From Jiangella mangrovi (GTDB taxonomy: Bacteria; Actinomycetota; Actinomycetes; Jiangellales; Jiangellaceae), in contig NZ_JACHMM010000001.1 in assembly GCF_014204975.1 (NCBI RefSeq), positions 3,038,001-3,102,000 of the forward strand: a stretch of DNA of 64,000 nucleotides. Direction: 5' to 3'. The translations under genes were made by a program, and so were the position numbers. The notes beneath the pieces are model-generated. The model saw only the letters and a program-made list of their open reading frames with translations. It had not been told where the DNA came from and ran no database searches. Shown in pieces: positions 7,980-19,022 of this stretch. Each line of letters starts with the position of its first letter. Position 1 is the stretch's first letter.

Positions 7980-9125
7980 ATGCGACCGACCGATGCCGAG
8001 ATCCTCGCCGCCCCGAAGGTGCTGCTGCACGACCACCTCGACGGCGGGCTGCGGCCGGCCACCGTGCTGGAGCTCGCGGCGGGCATCGGACACGAGCTGC
8101 CGGCCGACGACGAGGACGGCCTGCGGCGGTGGTTCACCGACTCCGCCGACTCCGGCTCGCTCGAGCGCTACCTGGCGACGTTCGAGCACACCGTCGCCGT
8201 CATGCAGACCCGCGAGGCGCTCGTGCGGGTGGCCGCCGAGTGCGCCGAGGACCTCGCCGCCGACGGCGTCGTCTACGCCGAGGTGCGCTACGCGCCGGAG
8301 CAGCACCTCGCCGGCGGCCTCTCGCTCGGCGAGGTGGTCGCGGCGGTCGAAGAGGGGTTCCGGCTGGGGGAGTCGCGGGCGGCCGCGGCCGGCCGGCCCA
8401 TCCGCGTCGCGACGCTGCTCACGGCCATGCGCCACGCCGCGCGGTCGCGCGAGATCGCCGAGCTCGCCGTGCGGAACTGGGACGCCGGCGTCGTCGGCTT
8501 CGACATCGCCGGCGCCGAGGCCGGCTTCCCGCCCACCCGCCACCTCGACGCGTTCGAGTACCTGCGCCGCGAGAACGCGCACTTCACCATCCACGCGGGC
8601 GAGGCGTTCGGGCTGCCGTCCATCTGGGAGGCGCTGCAGTGGTGCGGCGCCGACCGGCTCGGGCACGGCGTGCGCATCATCGACGACGTGACGGTGTCGC
8701 CTGACGGTTCGGTCTCGCTGGGGCGGCTGGCGGCCTACGTCCGCGACAAGCGGATCCCGCTGGAGCTGTGCCCGTCTTCGAACATCCAGACCGGCGCGGC
8801 CGGGTCCATCGCCGAGCACCCCATCGGGCTGCTCGCGCGGCTGCGGTTCCGGGTCACCGTCAACACCGACAACCGGCTGATGAGCGGGACCTCGATGTCC
8901 CGCGAGTTCGCCCTGCTGGCCGACGCCTTCGGCTACGACCTGCCGGACTTCGAGTGGTTCACGGTCAACGCTCTGAAGAGCGCGTTCATCCCGTTCGACC
9001 AGAGGCTCGCGCTGATCAACGACGTGGTCAAGCCCGGTTACGCCGCGCTGGGCGCCCAGCGGGCGTTCGACCGCGTCCGGACGGCCGGAGCCACCGGCGA
9101 ACGGGTCAGTCCTCGCTCGGCATGA
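7980..9125 (+). CDS. add: Adenosine deaminase
   Basis: 381 residues. Hydrolyses (deoxy)adenosine to (deoxy)inosine and ammonia, feeding the phosphorylase encoded at 31.2 kb. Zinc site: the HDH pair in [12 protein letters not shown] (residues about 17-19), the His of [10 protein letters not shown] near 204, and the Asp of [12 protein letters not shown] near 300. RLGHGVRI near 226 carries the catalytic His. The second acid of the usual NTDD is Asn here; from memory this NTDN form is shared by actinobacterial enzymes such as M. tuberculosis Add. The 3' end overlaps the convergent PspC gene by 20 bases. Confidence 0.95.
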   Translation: MRPTDAEILAAPKVLLHDHLDGGLRPATVLELAAGIGHELPADDEDGLRRWFTDSADSGSLERYLATFEHTVAVMQTREALVRVAAECAEDLAADGVVYAEVRYAPEQHLAGGLSLGEVVAAVEEGFRLGESRAAAAGRPIRVATLLTAMRHAARSREIAELAVRNWDAGVVGFDIAGAEAGFPPTRHLDAFEYLRRENAHFTIHAGEAFGLPSIWEALQWCGADRLGHGVRIIDDVTVSPDGSVSLGRLAAYVRDKRIPLELCPSSNIQTGAAGSIAEHPIGLLARLRFRVTVNTDNRLMSGTSMSREFALLADAFGYDLPDFEWFTVNALKSAFIPFDQRLALINDVVKPGYAALGAQRAFDRVRTAGATGERVSPRSA

Positions 9126-9321
9126 TGATCCAGAGCGCCAGGTAGACCAGGATCTGCGGGCCGGGCAGCAGGCAGGACAGCAGGAAGAGCAGCCGCACCG
9201 TGCGGGTCTTCATGCCGAACCGCCGGGCCAGGCCGGCACAGACACCGGCGATCATCCGGTTGCCGTGCGGGCGGACCAGGCCGCTGCGGGCCTCGGGGTA
9301 GTAACTGCTGCTTGTGCTCAT
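9106..9321 (-). CDS. PspC-domain small membrane protein
   Basis: 71 residues. After a polar N-terminus comes the PspC signature [46 protein letters not shown] (start of motif near residue 21). A single membrane helix or hairpin lies at about 43-67. PspC proteins act in envelope-stress sensing, but in actinobacteria many are stand-alone single-domain proteins with no shown role. No pspA partner is nearby. It overlaps the 3' end of add on the other strand. Confidence 0.88.
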   Translation of the reverse strand: MSTSSSYYPEARSGLVRPHGNRMIAGVCAGLARRFGMKTRTVRLLFLLSCLLPGPQILVYLALWIIMPSED

Positions 9322-9391
9322 ACCTCAACGGTAGGCCGCAGGGCCGCCGCGGACGTCCGTCTCGCGGATGGTCCGCCCCGGAGTGCGGAGG

Positions 9392-10021
9392 TCAGGGCAT
9401 CCCGGAGGGCGTCTCAGCGGCACCCCGGAGGGCGTCCCGGACCTCCTCGGCATCGGCCGGCCGGGCACCGAGCGCACGCTGCCGCTCGACGATGGCCCGC
9501 TCGAGCCGCATGAGGGTCCGGCCGCGGCGCAGCAGCGTCAGCGGCGGCTTGCGGTGCTCGGCGAGGTCGCGGGTGAGCCGGCGCAGGAAGTTCTTCCACG
9601 GCTTGCGCCGCAGCACCATGGCGTCGGCGAGGATCCCGCGGGCCCGGCACTCCTCGACGATCTCCGCGGCGAACAGCCCCTCGGCGACGAACACCGGCGT
9701 GGCGCCGACGGTGAACAGCTCCGTCCCGACGGTGCGATCGTGGGCGATGTCGTAGACCGGGATCTGCGCGCTGCCGGTGCGGCACACCTGCACGAGGGTG
9801 TCGACGGCCCGCTCACCGTCCCACGACCGCGGGTCGTCCCAGTCGATGATCCCGAGCTCCGGATGCCGCGGCATGCCCGGGTCGTCGCCGTCGCGGTAGA
9901 AGTGGTCGAGGTTGAGTACCGGGAGCCCGCTCTCGCGGGCCAGGCGCGACTTGCCGCTGCCCGACGGGCCGGCGAGGAGGACGACTCGGTGCACGGACGC
10001 ACAGTCTCTCACGGCTATCAC
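9392..10021 (-). CDS. Uridine kinase-like P-loop ATPase
   Basis: 209 residues if GTG 10021 is used; GTG 9994, just before HRVVLLAGPSGSGKS, is an equally good start. The Walker A motif GPSGSGKSRLA lies at about 19-29 and is followed by VLNLDHFYRDGDDP, the substrate-binding strand of uridine kinase/phosphoribulokinase folds, then DWDDPRSWD and VFVAEGLFAAEIV (Walker B region). The protein likely phosphorylates a small hydroxyl compound such as a nucleoside; the exact substrate is not determinable. An Arg-rich C-terminal half (LLRRGRTLMRLERAIVERQ) follows. It is divergent from the copper operon. Confidence 0.8.
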   Translation of the reverse strand: MIAVRDCASVHRVVLLAGPSGSGKSRLARESGLPVLNLDHFYRDGDDPGMPRHPELGIIDWDDPRSWDGERAVDTLVQVCRTGSAQIPVYDIAHDRTVGTELFTVGATPVFVAEGLFAAEIVEECRARGILADAMVLRRKPWKNFLRRLTRDLAEHRKPPLTLLRRGRTLMRLERAIVERQRALGARPADAEEVRDALRGAAETPSGMP

Positions 10022-10048
10022 CGGGTGGTCCTCCGCACCTGCCGCTCG

Positions 10049-10096
10049 ATGGTTGAGGGATCGGTGTCGCTAGGGCGACACCGATCCCTCAACCAT
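10049..10096. repeat. Perfect 22-bp inverted repeat with 4-base loop
   Basis: Arms 10049-10070 and 10075-10096 are exact reverse complements around TAGG. The left arm begins ATGGTTGAGG and ends GGTGTCGC. It lies between the divergent kinase gene and the copper operon. It is too long and perfect for an ordinary operator. No T-run follows on either strand. It could be a terminator insulating the two promoters, a repeated extragenic palindrome, or a recombination site. Confidence 0.85.
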
Positions 10097-10133
10097 GTCC
10101 GCGCGACCGTGGGCATTCTCACGAACGGCTCGA

Positions 10134-10157
10134 CATACCCTAGGGGGGTAGTGTATG
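10134..10157 (+). promoter_or_regulatory. CsoR-type operator of the copper operon
   Basis: A GC-rich palindrome with the core TACCCTAGGGGGGTA (10136-10150) inside an outer CATAC...GTATG pair. CsoR sites have the form TACCC...GGGTA. A weaker copy, TACCGCACCGGGGTA, lies at 10175-10189. Both sit between the 22-bp inverted repeat and the csoR start, where repressor binding would block transcription until Cu(I) releases it. Confidence 0.75.
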
Positions 10158-10224
10158 AATGGTGCAGACGCCAATACCGCACCGGGGTACCGTGTACGGA
10201 GAGGCGTCGAGCAGGGAGGATCAC

Positions 10225-10542
10225 ATGACCGAGACCACGGGTGACGACCAGGCGGGCAGCCACCACGGCTACATCCACCGCAAGGACGACTACCTCAAGC
10301 GGCTCACCCGCATCGAGGGTCAGGCGCGGGGACTGCAGCGCATGGTCGCCGAGGAGAAGTACTGCATCGACATCCTCACCCAGGTGTCGGCCATGACGAA
10401 GGCGCTCGAGTCGGTCGCCCTCGGCCTGCTCGAGGAGCACCTGGCCCACTGCGTCGTCGAGGCGGCCCGGCAGGGCGGCCCCGAGGCCGACAAGAAGGTC
10501 AAGGAGGCGTCCGACGCCATCGCGCGGCTCGTCCGGTCCTGA
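10225..10542 (+). CDS. csoR: Copper-sensing repressor CsoR
   Basis: 105 residues from ATG 10225, chosen because GGGAGG lies just upstream; in-frame codons before it look untranslated. The all-helical CsoR/RcnR fold is evident (DDYLKRLTRIEGQARGLQRMV). The Cu(I) ligand triad is complete with the same spacing as the M. tuberculosis protein: Cys47, His72 and Cys76 (25 and 4 residues apart). It should repress this operon from the palindrome at 10134-10157 and let go on binding Cu(I). First gene of a four-gene copper operon. Confidence 0.95.
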   Translation: MTETTGDDQAGSHHGYIHRKDDYLKRLTRIEGQARGLQRMVAEEKYCIDILTQVSAMTKALESVALGLLEEHLAHCVVEAARQGGPEADKKVKEASDAIARLVRS

Positions 10543-10597
10543 TCTCGCGCCCACCACATCACCCGAACGCACCACACGCTCCAGGGAAGGCTTCGCC

Positions 10598-10807
10598 ATG
10601 ACCACGTCCACGTACTCCGTCGTCGGCATGACCTGCGGCCACTGCGCCGCCTCGGTCCGCGAGGAGATCGGCGGCATCGACGGCGTCAGCCGGGTCGACG
10701 TCGACATCGCCACCGGCAACGTCGACGTGACCAGCGCGGCGCCGCTCAGCGCCGAGGCCGTCAAGGCCGCCGTCGAAGAGGCCGGCTACCAGCTCGCCGG
10801 CGCCTGA
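10598..10807 (+). CDS. copZ: Copper chaperone CopZ
   Basis: 69 residues, a single heavy-metal-associated (HMA) domain with the beta-alpha-beta-beta-alpha-beta pattern. The Cu(I) site is GMTCGHCAASV (Cys13 and Cys16). It would carry Cu(I) to CopA encoded two genes downstream. GGGAAGG precedes the ATG. The usual Tyr of the C-terminal EAGY motif, which shields copper in CopZ proteins, is present. Confidence 0.95.
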   Translation: MTTSTYSVVGMTCGHCAASVREEIGGIDGVSRVDVDIATGNVDVTSAAPLSAEAVKAAVEEAGYQLAGA

Positions 10808-10831
10808 TTCACCGTCCCTGGAGGTAGTGAC

Positions 10832-11787
10832 ATGAACACACCGGCCAAGCTCGGCGTCTACGCGCTGTGTCTCGCCGGCGCGTTCGGTCTCGCGGCCGGA
10901 GTCGGCAGCATCGTCGGCCCCATTGGCGACGACGAGACCGCGCCCGCCGCCGCGGAGTCGCAGCAGGAGTCGCAGGAGGACGGCATGGCCGGCCACGGCG
11001 ACGAACCGGCCGGCGACGCTGCTGAGGAGGAAGGCGGCCACGGCGAGTCCGGCGGGTCGAGCGGCGACGGCGCCGGTCACCTGCCCGGCGGCCTGATGGT
11101 CTCCGACCAGGGCTACACGTTCGCCCTGACCGCCGACACGCTGCCGGCCGGTCCGGCGCAGCCGCTCAGCTTCACCATCGAGGGGCCCGACGGCGCCGTC
11201 ACCGAGTACGACGTCGAGCACGAGCAGGAGCTGCACCTCATCGCGGTCCGCCGCGACTTCACCGGCTACCAGCACGTCCACCCGACCCGGGGCGCCGACG
11301 GCACCTGGTCGATCCCGCTGGACCTCACGCCCGGCGAGTGGAAGGTGTTCGCCGACTTCTCCACCCACGGCACGGCGCTCACGCTCGGCACCGACCTCTC
11401 CGTCCCCGGCGACTACCGGCCGGAGCCGCTGCCGGAGCCCACCACCACCGCCGAGGTCGACGGCTACACCGTCACGCTCGACGGTCATCTGGACGCCGGC
11501 GTGGGCTCGGACGTCACCGTCTCGGTGAGCCGCGACGGGGTCCCCGTCACCGACCTCGAGCCGTACCTCGGCGCCTACGGGCACCTGGTGGCGCTGCGCG
11601 ACGACGACCTCGCCTACCTGCACGTCCACCCCGAGGGTGAACCCGGCGACGGCGTCACGCAGCCCGGCCCGGGCGTCGCGTTCACCGTCACCCCGGCATC
11701 CGGCGGCGTGCACCGGCTCTTCTTCGACTTCCAGCACGACGGCGTGGTGCGGACGGCGGAGTTCACCATCGTCGCGGAGGAGCACCC

Positions 11788-11791
<4 letters not shown>
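10832..11791 (+). CDS. Exported copper-operon protein with two HVHP modules
   Basis: 319 residues. A signal peptide or anchor ([20 protein letters not shown], about 8-28) leads to an acidic Glu/His/Gly-rich linker (about 35-85), then two related beta domains. Each contains a matching block: [16 protein letters not shown] near 135-150 and [16 protein letters not shown] near 255-270, each followed by a strand ending in a FADF or FFDF motif. The duplicated HVHP, the His/Met in the linker and its place between CopZ and CopA suggest extracytoplasmic copper binding; this is inference. Its stop overlaps the CopA start (ATGA). Confidence 0.75.
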
Positions 11792-14002
<2,211 letters not shown>

Positions 14003-14019
<17 letters not shown>

Positions 14020-15100
14020 GGTCGGTGCACTCGCGCAGGGCGGCGCGGTCGGCGAACATGTCGTCGGCCGCGTCGCCTTCGTCGGTGAAAGAGGGGAGGC
14101 CGTCGGCGCCGATGGTCGCCGGCGACCAGCTCTCCGCCGTCACTGCCCCGTTCTCGACGGTCACCGTGAGCATTCCGGTCGCCTCGGTCGGCGTGTACCA
14201 GACGAAGTTGCCCAGCCCGTACGCCACGTAGGTGTCGGTGGTGGGCGCGAGCCCGGCACCCTGGACCAGGTGCGCGTGGCTGCCGACGACGATGTCCGCT
14301 TGGCCGGCGAGGGCCGACGCGAGGGCGGTCTGCGACGGGCTCGGGCAGCTCTCGCCCTGGACGCCCCAGTGCAGGTAGACCACGACGACGTCGGCGGTTG
14401 CGCGGGCCTGGGTGACGGCGGCGAGCAGCGGCGCCGGGTCGAGGGCGGTCGCGACACCCGGAGTGCTCGATCTCGCGGCCCAGTGGGCGGTCGGGTCCGC
14501 GCCCGGGTCGTCGGGCACGTTCGCCCCGATGACCGCGACCGTCGTGCCGCGGACGTTGCGGAGCGCCGGCGCGAACGCCTCCGTGAGGTTCGCGCCGACC
14601 CCGACGACGTCGAGGTTCTCGGGCCTGGCGGCGGCCGTGGCCGCGAGGGTGTCGGTCAGCCCGTCCGGCCCGAAGTCCATCGCGTGGTTGTTCGCCATGG
14701 TCACGACGTCGACGCCGGCTGTGTGGAGCGCGGTCAGGGCCGACGGCGGCGCCTGGAAGGTGAACCGCTTGCCCGGCTCCGGCGTGCCGCTGGTCCCCAC
14801 CGACGTCTCGAGGTTGACGACGGTGAGGTCGGCCGCGCCCAGCTGCGTGGCGATCGGCGCGAGCGCGGTCGCCGGGTCTTCCAGCCGCGCACGGAGGGCG
14901 CCCTCGAAGTGGACGTCGCCGGCGAACGCCAGCGTGACGGGGGACGGCGGCGGCATGGGTGACGGTGTGGGCGACGGCGTCGCGCTCGCGGTGGGCGCCG
15001 GCGGCGCCGAGGTGGGTGCCGCGGACGGCAAGCCGACCCCGTCGTCGCCCGCACAGCCCGCGAGCAGGGCCGCCACCAGCAGGATCCCGCGTCCGCGCAT
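14003..15100 (-). CDS. CapA-family lipoprotein (metallophosphatase fold)
   Basis: 365 residues. The start [20 protein letters not shown] is a lipoprotein signal with lipobox LAGC, so it is anchored outside the membrane; LspA is encoded at 32.1 kb. A Pro/Ala/Thr/Ser linker (about 24-50) leads to the CapA/PgsA domain: [45 protein letters not shown] and [11 protein letters not shown], with the metal-binding Asp, Asn and His residues in order. CapA proteins are linked to poly-gamma-glutamate export, but no pgsB/C genes are present, so the substrate is unknown. Confidence 0.9.
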
Positions 15101-15166
15101 GTCCCGAGCCTACGGTGACGGCGTGTCGCGCGATCCGCGGTACTGCGTGATGCAGAATAGTGCGCC

Positions 15167-15502
15167 ATGGACACCAGTCAGCTCCTCAAGGGTGTGCTCG
15201 ACCTCGCCGTGCTCGCCGTGCTGCGCGACGAGGACGGCTACGGCTACGACGTGGTCCGGCGGCTGCGCAACGCCGGGTTGACCGAGGTCGGCGACGCGTC
15301 GGTCTATGGGACGCTGCGGCGGCTGTACCACGCCGGCGCGCTGACCACCTACGTCGTGCCCTCGGAGGAGGGCCCGCATCGCAAGTACTACAGCCTCAAC
15401 GGCACCGGGCGCGACCTGCTGCGGAGGTCGGCCAAGACCTGGCGCGAGTTCGCCGGGGTGCTGACGGAGCTGGTCGACACCGCCACCAAGGAGGCAGCGT
15501 GA
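15167..15502 (+). CDS. PadR-family transcriptional regulator
   Basis: 111 residues. A PadR winged helix covers most of the protein: LLKGVLDLAVLAVLRDEDGYGYDVVRRL, then DASVYGTLRRLYHAGALTTYVV and the wing GPHRKYYSLNGTGRDLL. Its stop overlaps the next start (GTGA). PadR plus HAAS-domain membrane protein is a common pair in which the regulator controls the membrane protein. CTGC/GCAG half-sites near 15142-15153 may be its operator. Confidence 0.92.
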   Translation: MDTSQLLKGVLDLAVLAVLRDEDGYGYDVVRRLRNAGLTEVGDASVYGTLRRLYHAGALTTYVVPSEEGPHRKYYSLNGTGRDLLRRSAKTWREFAGVLTELVDTATKEAA

Positions 15503-16569
15503 CCACCACGCGACGCACCGCGCACCCGGCCGTCGCGACGTACGTCGCCGCGGTCCGCGACGAGCTCGGAGACCTGCCGCCGGACGAGCTCGCCGAGATC
15601 ACCGAGGACGTCCGCGACCACCTCGACCACGTCGCCGCCGAGTACGGCGACGACGTCACCGTCGGCACGCTGATCGACCGGCTCGGCGCGCCGGCGGCGT
15701 ACGCGGCCGAGCTGCGGTCGGCGGCCGGGCTGCCCGAGCCCGAACCTACGCCGGAGCCGACGAGGACCGGCTTCGTGCGGTCGCTGCTGCGGCTGATGGT
15801 CGCGCTGTTCGGCTGGGGCGCCGTCGGCCTGGGTGCGGTGGCGTTCGTCGACGCGCTGTTCGGGCTGAGCGGAGCGCCGGCGATCTTCGCGGTGCCCGCG
15901 CTGGTCGCCGCCGTCGTCGCGGTGGGTGCCGCGCTGCTGCTGGTGACCGGGCGCGACGATCCCGTCGCGGAGCTGCGGCAGGTCCCGACGGCGCCGATCC
16001 TGGCGCAGGTCGAGGAGTGGGTCCGCAGCATGCCGTGGGGACGGCCGGCCATCGAGCTGGTGACGTCGCTGCGACCGGCCTGGTGGATCGCCCGGGCGGT
16101 GGCGCTGGGGCTGGTCGTCGCGCTCGTGACCGGCAGCGTCCCGTTCGGCCTGGTGGTGTTCCTCGGCGCGGTCATCGGTTCCGTGTGGCTGGGCCGGCGG
16201 ACGGCGGCTGGCGAGGTCCGCGGCCGCCGGCTGCTGGCGGTGCAGGTCGCCAACGCCGCGCTGGCCATCGGCGGGCTCGTGGCCGTGGGCTCGGCCGCGA
16301 GCTTCGCCGCGGGCGACCACGTGCAGTACGTCGACGGCGGCTACAGCTACGACTACCCGGGCCCGGGGTTCTACGACCAGAACGGCGCGCAGATCACCAA
16401 CATCTTCCCGTACGGCGCCGACGGCACCCTGCTCGAGAACGTCCGGCTCTACGACCAGGACGGCAGGCCCATCGACCTCGGCTGGTCCGAGGAGTGCTAC
16501 GACGGCGCCTACGACGAGCAGTCGTTCGCCGCCGCCAATCCGTGGGGGACCACGTCTTCCCGCGGCTGA
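15499..16569 (+). CDS. HAAS/DUF1700-type membrane protein, probably frameshifted at its 3' end
   Basis: 356 residues from GTG 15499, which overlaps the PadR stop. Residues 1-75 form a HAAS signalling domain (LGDLPPDELAEITEDVRDHLDHVAAEYG). Five or so membrane helices follow (about 100-155, 200-235, 255-275), then an exported Tyr/Gly/Asp-rich tail (YVDGGYSYDYPGPGFYDQ). After a five-G run at 16544-16548 the frame ends in TTSSRG and stop. In the -1 frame the protein would continue convincingly to 16691 (see separate entry). Confidence 0.8.
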   Translation: MTTTRRTAHPAVATYVAAVRDELGDLPPDELAEITEDVRDHLDHVAAEYGDDVTVGTLIDRLGAPAAYAAELRSAAGLPEPEPTPEPTRTGFVRSLLRLMVALFGWGAVGLGAVAFVDALFGLSGAPAIFAVPALVAAVVAVGAALLLVTGRDDPVAELRQVPTAPILAQVEEWVRSMPWGRPAIELVTSLRPAWWIARAVALGLVVALVTGSVPFGLVVFLGAVIGSVWLGRRTAAGEVRGRRLLAVQVANAALAIGGLVAVGSAASFAAGDHVQYVDGGYSYDYPGPGFYDQNGAQITNIFPYGADGTLLENVRLYDQDGRPIDLGWSEECYDGAYDEQSFAAANPWGTTSSRG

Positions 16570-16691
16570 CGGTCGAGGTGACGCCGGACGGCCGGTGCGA
16601 GCCGCCGCTCCTGGACGCCCCGTTCGGGCCGCAACTCCCAGGGACGCAGCCGACGGAGACGGGGACGCCGTCGGCCGATCCGCTGAAGTGA
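16544..16691 (+). other. Out-of-frame C-terminal continuation of the HAAS protein
   Basis: Reading the G-run at 16544-16548 with one extra G gives NPWGDHVFPRLTVEVTPDG and on to a stop at 16689-16691, four bases short of the convergent ALDH stop. The extra 48 or so codons contain FPRLTVEVTPDGRCEPPL, a plausible end, whereas the annotated frame ends in a low-complexity stub. A one-base deletion, a sequencing error in a homopolymer, or -1 slippage would each explain it. Confidence 0.55.
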
Positions 16692-16695
16692 CGCC

Positions 16696-17568
16696 TCAGA
16701 TGCCGACCGGGTGCCAGACGGTCTTGGTCTCGAGGTAGGCGGCGATGCGGTCGAGGCCGGGCTCGGCGATCCAGTCGGGCTCGGCCTCGGGCGCGCGCAC
16801 GACACGCTTGAGGTTGTCGGCGGCGGCCAGCTCCAGCGACCGCGCCTGCTCGGCGTCGCCGGCCGCGCCCGCGAGGTCGACGGCGTTGACGTCCATGTGC
16901 GCGGCCAGGATCGGCGCGGTGTCGCCCAGCGGGCCGGTGAGGATGTTCACCACGCCGCCGGGGACGTCGGACGTCGCCAGCACCTCGGACAGTGTGATGG
17001 CCGGCAGCGGGCGCTCCGCCGACGCCGTCAGCACGACGGTGTTGCCGCCGACGATGGCCGGCGCCAGCACCGAGACCAGGCCGAGCAGCGACGACTGCTG
17101 CGGCGCCAGCACGGCGACGACGCCGGTGGGCTCGGGCACGGAGAAGTCGAAGTACGGCCCGGCGACCGGGTTGCTCGACCCGACGACCTGGGCGATCTTG
17201 TCCGACCAGCCCGCGTACCAGACCCAGCGGTCGATGGCCTCGTCGACGGCCGCCGTCGCCTTCGGGCGGGACAGGCCCTCGCCGGCCGCGACCTCGTCGA
17301 CGAACTGCGAGTGGCGGCCCTCCATGACCTCGGCGACGCGGTAGAGCACCTGGCCGCGGTTGTACGCCGTCGCCCCGGACCACCCGCCGACAGCCTTGCG
17401 GGCGGCGACGACGGCGTCGCGGGCGTCCTTGCGCGAGGCCCAGGCCGCGTTGGCCAGGAACGTACCCTTGGCGTCGGTGACCTCGTAGGATCGGCCGGAC
17501 TCGGAGCGGGGGAACTTGCCGCCGACGTAGAGCTTGTAGGTCTTCTTCACAGCCAGACGCTCGGCCAT
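16696..17568 (-). CDS. Truncated aldehyde dehydrogenase-like protein
   Basis: 290 residues from ATG 17568, about 60% of a normal ALDH. The N-terminal NAD-binding half is recognisable (KLYVGGKFPRSESGRSYEV, PTGVVAVLAPQQSSLLGLVSVLAPAIVGGNTVVL, PGGVVNILTG). The catalytic half, with the ELGGK glutamate and the GQxC cysteine, is missing. It cannot be a classical dehydrogenase and may be a structural or regulatory partner of the full-length ALDH. Its start overlaps that gene's stop by one base (TGATG), which forces coupled translation. Confidence 0.85.
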   Translation of the reverse strand: MAERLAVKKTYKLYVGGKFPRSESGRSYEVTDAKGTFLANAAWASRKDARDAVVAARKAVGGWSGATAYNRGQVLYRVAEVMEGRHSQFVDEVAAGEGLSRPKATAAVDEAIDRWVWYAGWSDKIAQVVGSSNPVAGPYFDFSVPEPTGVVAVLAPQQSSLLGLVSVLAPAIVGGNTVVLTASAERPLPAITLSEVLATSDVPGGVVNILTGPLGDTAPILAAHMDVNAVDLAGAAGDAEQARSLELAAADNLKRVVRAPEAEPDWIAEPGLDRIAAYLETKTVWHPVGI

Positions 17569-19010
17569 CAGTGCTCGCCCTTCAGGTACGCCAGCAGACC
17601 GTGGCGGCCGCCTTCGCGGCCGTAGCCCGACTCCTTGTAGCCGCCGAACGGCGACGTGGGGTCGAACCGGTTGAACGTGTTGGCCCAGACGACGCCGGCG
17701 CGTAGCTGCTGGGCCATCCACAGGATGCGCGAGCCCTTGTCGGTCCAGACGCCGGCGGACAGGCCGAACGGCGTGTTGTTGGCCTTCTCGACCGCCTCGG
17801 CCGGGGTGCGGAACGTCAGCACCGACAGGACCGGGCCGAAGATCTCCTCACGCGCGATGCGGTGCGCCTGGCTGACGCCGGTGAACACCGTCGGCGGGAA
17901 CCAGAAGCCGCGCTCGGGCAGCTCGCACTCGGGCGACCAGCGCTCGGCGCCCTCGGCCTCGCCGACCTCGGACAGCTCGCGGATGCGGGTCAGCTGCTCC
18001 GCGGAGTTGATGGCGCCGATGTCGGTGTTCTTGTCCAGAGGGTCGCCGACGCGCAGCGTGCCGAGCCGCCGCTTGAGCCGGGCCAGGACGTCGTCGTACA
18101 CCGACTCCTGCACCAGGAGCCGCGAGCCCGCGCAGCACACGTGCCCCTGGTTGAAGAAGATGCCGTTGACGATGCCCTCGACGGCCTGGTCGATGGGGGC
18201 GTCGTCGAACACGATGTTCGCGGCCTTGCCGCCCAGCTCGAGCGTCGCCTTCTTGGCGGTGCCGGCGACGCTGCGGGCGATCTGCTTGCCGACCTCGGTG
18301 GAGCCGGTGAACGCGACCTTGTCGACACCCGGGTGCTCGACCAGCGCGCGGCCGGTGTCGCCGGCGCCGGTGACGATGTTGACCACACCCGGCGGGAGGC
18401 CGGCCTGCTGGCAGATCTCGGCGAACAGCAGCGCCGTCAGCGGCGTGGTCTCGGCCGGCTTGAGCACGACGGTGTTGCCCGCGGCCAGCGCGGGGGCGAT
18501 CTTCCACGACAGCATGAGCAGCGGGAAGTTCCACGGGATGACCTGGGCGGCGACGCCGTACGGCTTCGGGTCGGGCCCGGCCCCGGCGTACCCCAGCTTG
18601 TCGGCCCAGCCGGCGTAGTAGAAGAAGTGCGCGGCGACCAGCGGGATGTCGACGTCGCGCGACTCGCGGATCGGCTTGCCGTTGTCGATCGACTCGAGGA
18701 CGGCCAGCTCGCGGGCGCGCTCCTGGATGATCCGCGCGATGCGGAACAGGTACTTGCCGCGGTCGCGCCCGGACAGCTTCGACCACGTGCGCTCGTAGGC
18801 GCGGCGGGCGGCCTGGACCGCCTTGTCGACGTCTTCGGCGCCGGCCGACGCGATCTCGGCCAGCACCTCCTCGGTGGCCGGGTTGACCGACTTGAACATC
18901 GACCCGTCGGTGGGCTCGACGAACTCGCCGTTCACGAACAGGCCGTACGAGCTCTTGATGTCGACGATGGCCCGCGACTCGGGCGCGGGGGCGTACTCGA
19001 ACTTCGTCAT
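17568..19010 (-). CDS. Aldehyde dehydrogenase (full length)
   Basis: 480 residues with all ALDH landmarks: IPWNFPLLMLSWKIAPALAAGNTVVLKPAE, FTGSTEVGKQIA, catalytic Glu in LELGGKAANIVF and catalytic Cys in FFNQGHVCCAGSR, then EEIFGPVLSVL and NTFNRFDPTSPFGGYKESGYGREGG. It oxidises an aldehyde to acid with NAD(P). Twelve bases separate it from deoC, so the acetaldehyde made by DeoC is a natural substrate; that is inference. The truncated ALDH follows with coupled translation. ATG 19010 is the family-like start. Confidence 0.95.
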   Translation of the reverse strand: MTKFEYAPAPESRAIVDIKSSYGLFVNGEFVEPTDGSMFKSVNPATEEVLAEIASAGAEDVDKAVQAARRAYERTWSKLSGRDRGKYLFRIARIIQERARELAVLESIDNGKPIRESRDVDIPLVAAHFFYYAGWADKLGYAGAGPDPKPYGVAAQVIPWNFPLLMLSWKIAPALAAGNTVVLKPAETTPLTALLFAEICQQAGLPPGVVNIVTGAGDTGRALVEHPGVDKVAFTGSTEVGKQIARSVAGTAKKATLELGGKAANIVFDDAPIDQAVEGIVNGIFFNQGHVCCAGSRLLVQESVYDDVLARLKRRLGTLRVGDPLDKNTDIGAINSAEQLTRIRELSEVGEAEGAERWSPECELPERGFWFPPTVFTGVSQAHRIAREEIFGPVLSVLTFRTPAEAVEKANNTPFGLSAGVWTDKGSRILWMAQQLRAGVVWANTFNRFDPTSPFGGYKESGYGREGGRHGLLAYLKGEH

Positions 19011-19022
19011 GGTGGTGCCGCC

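Noticed and set aside
10049-10096. Rho-independent terminator for the kinase gene
   Set aside because: It lies upstream of the kinase start, not after its stop, and has no T-run on either strand.
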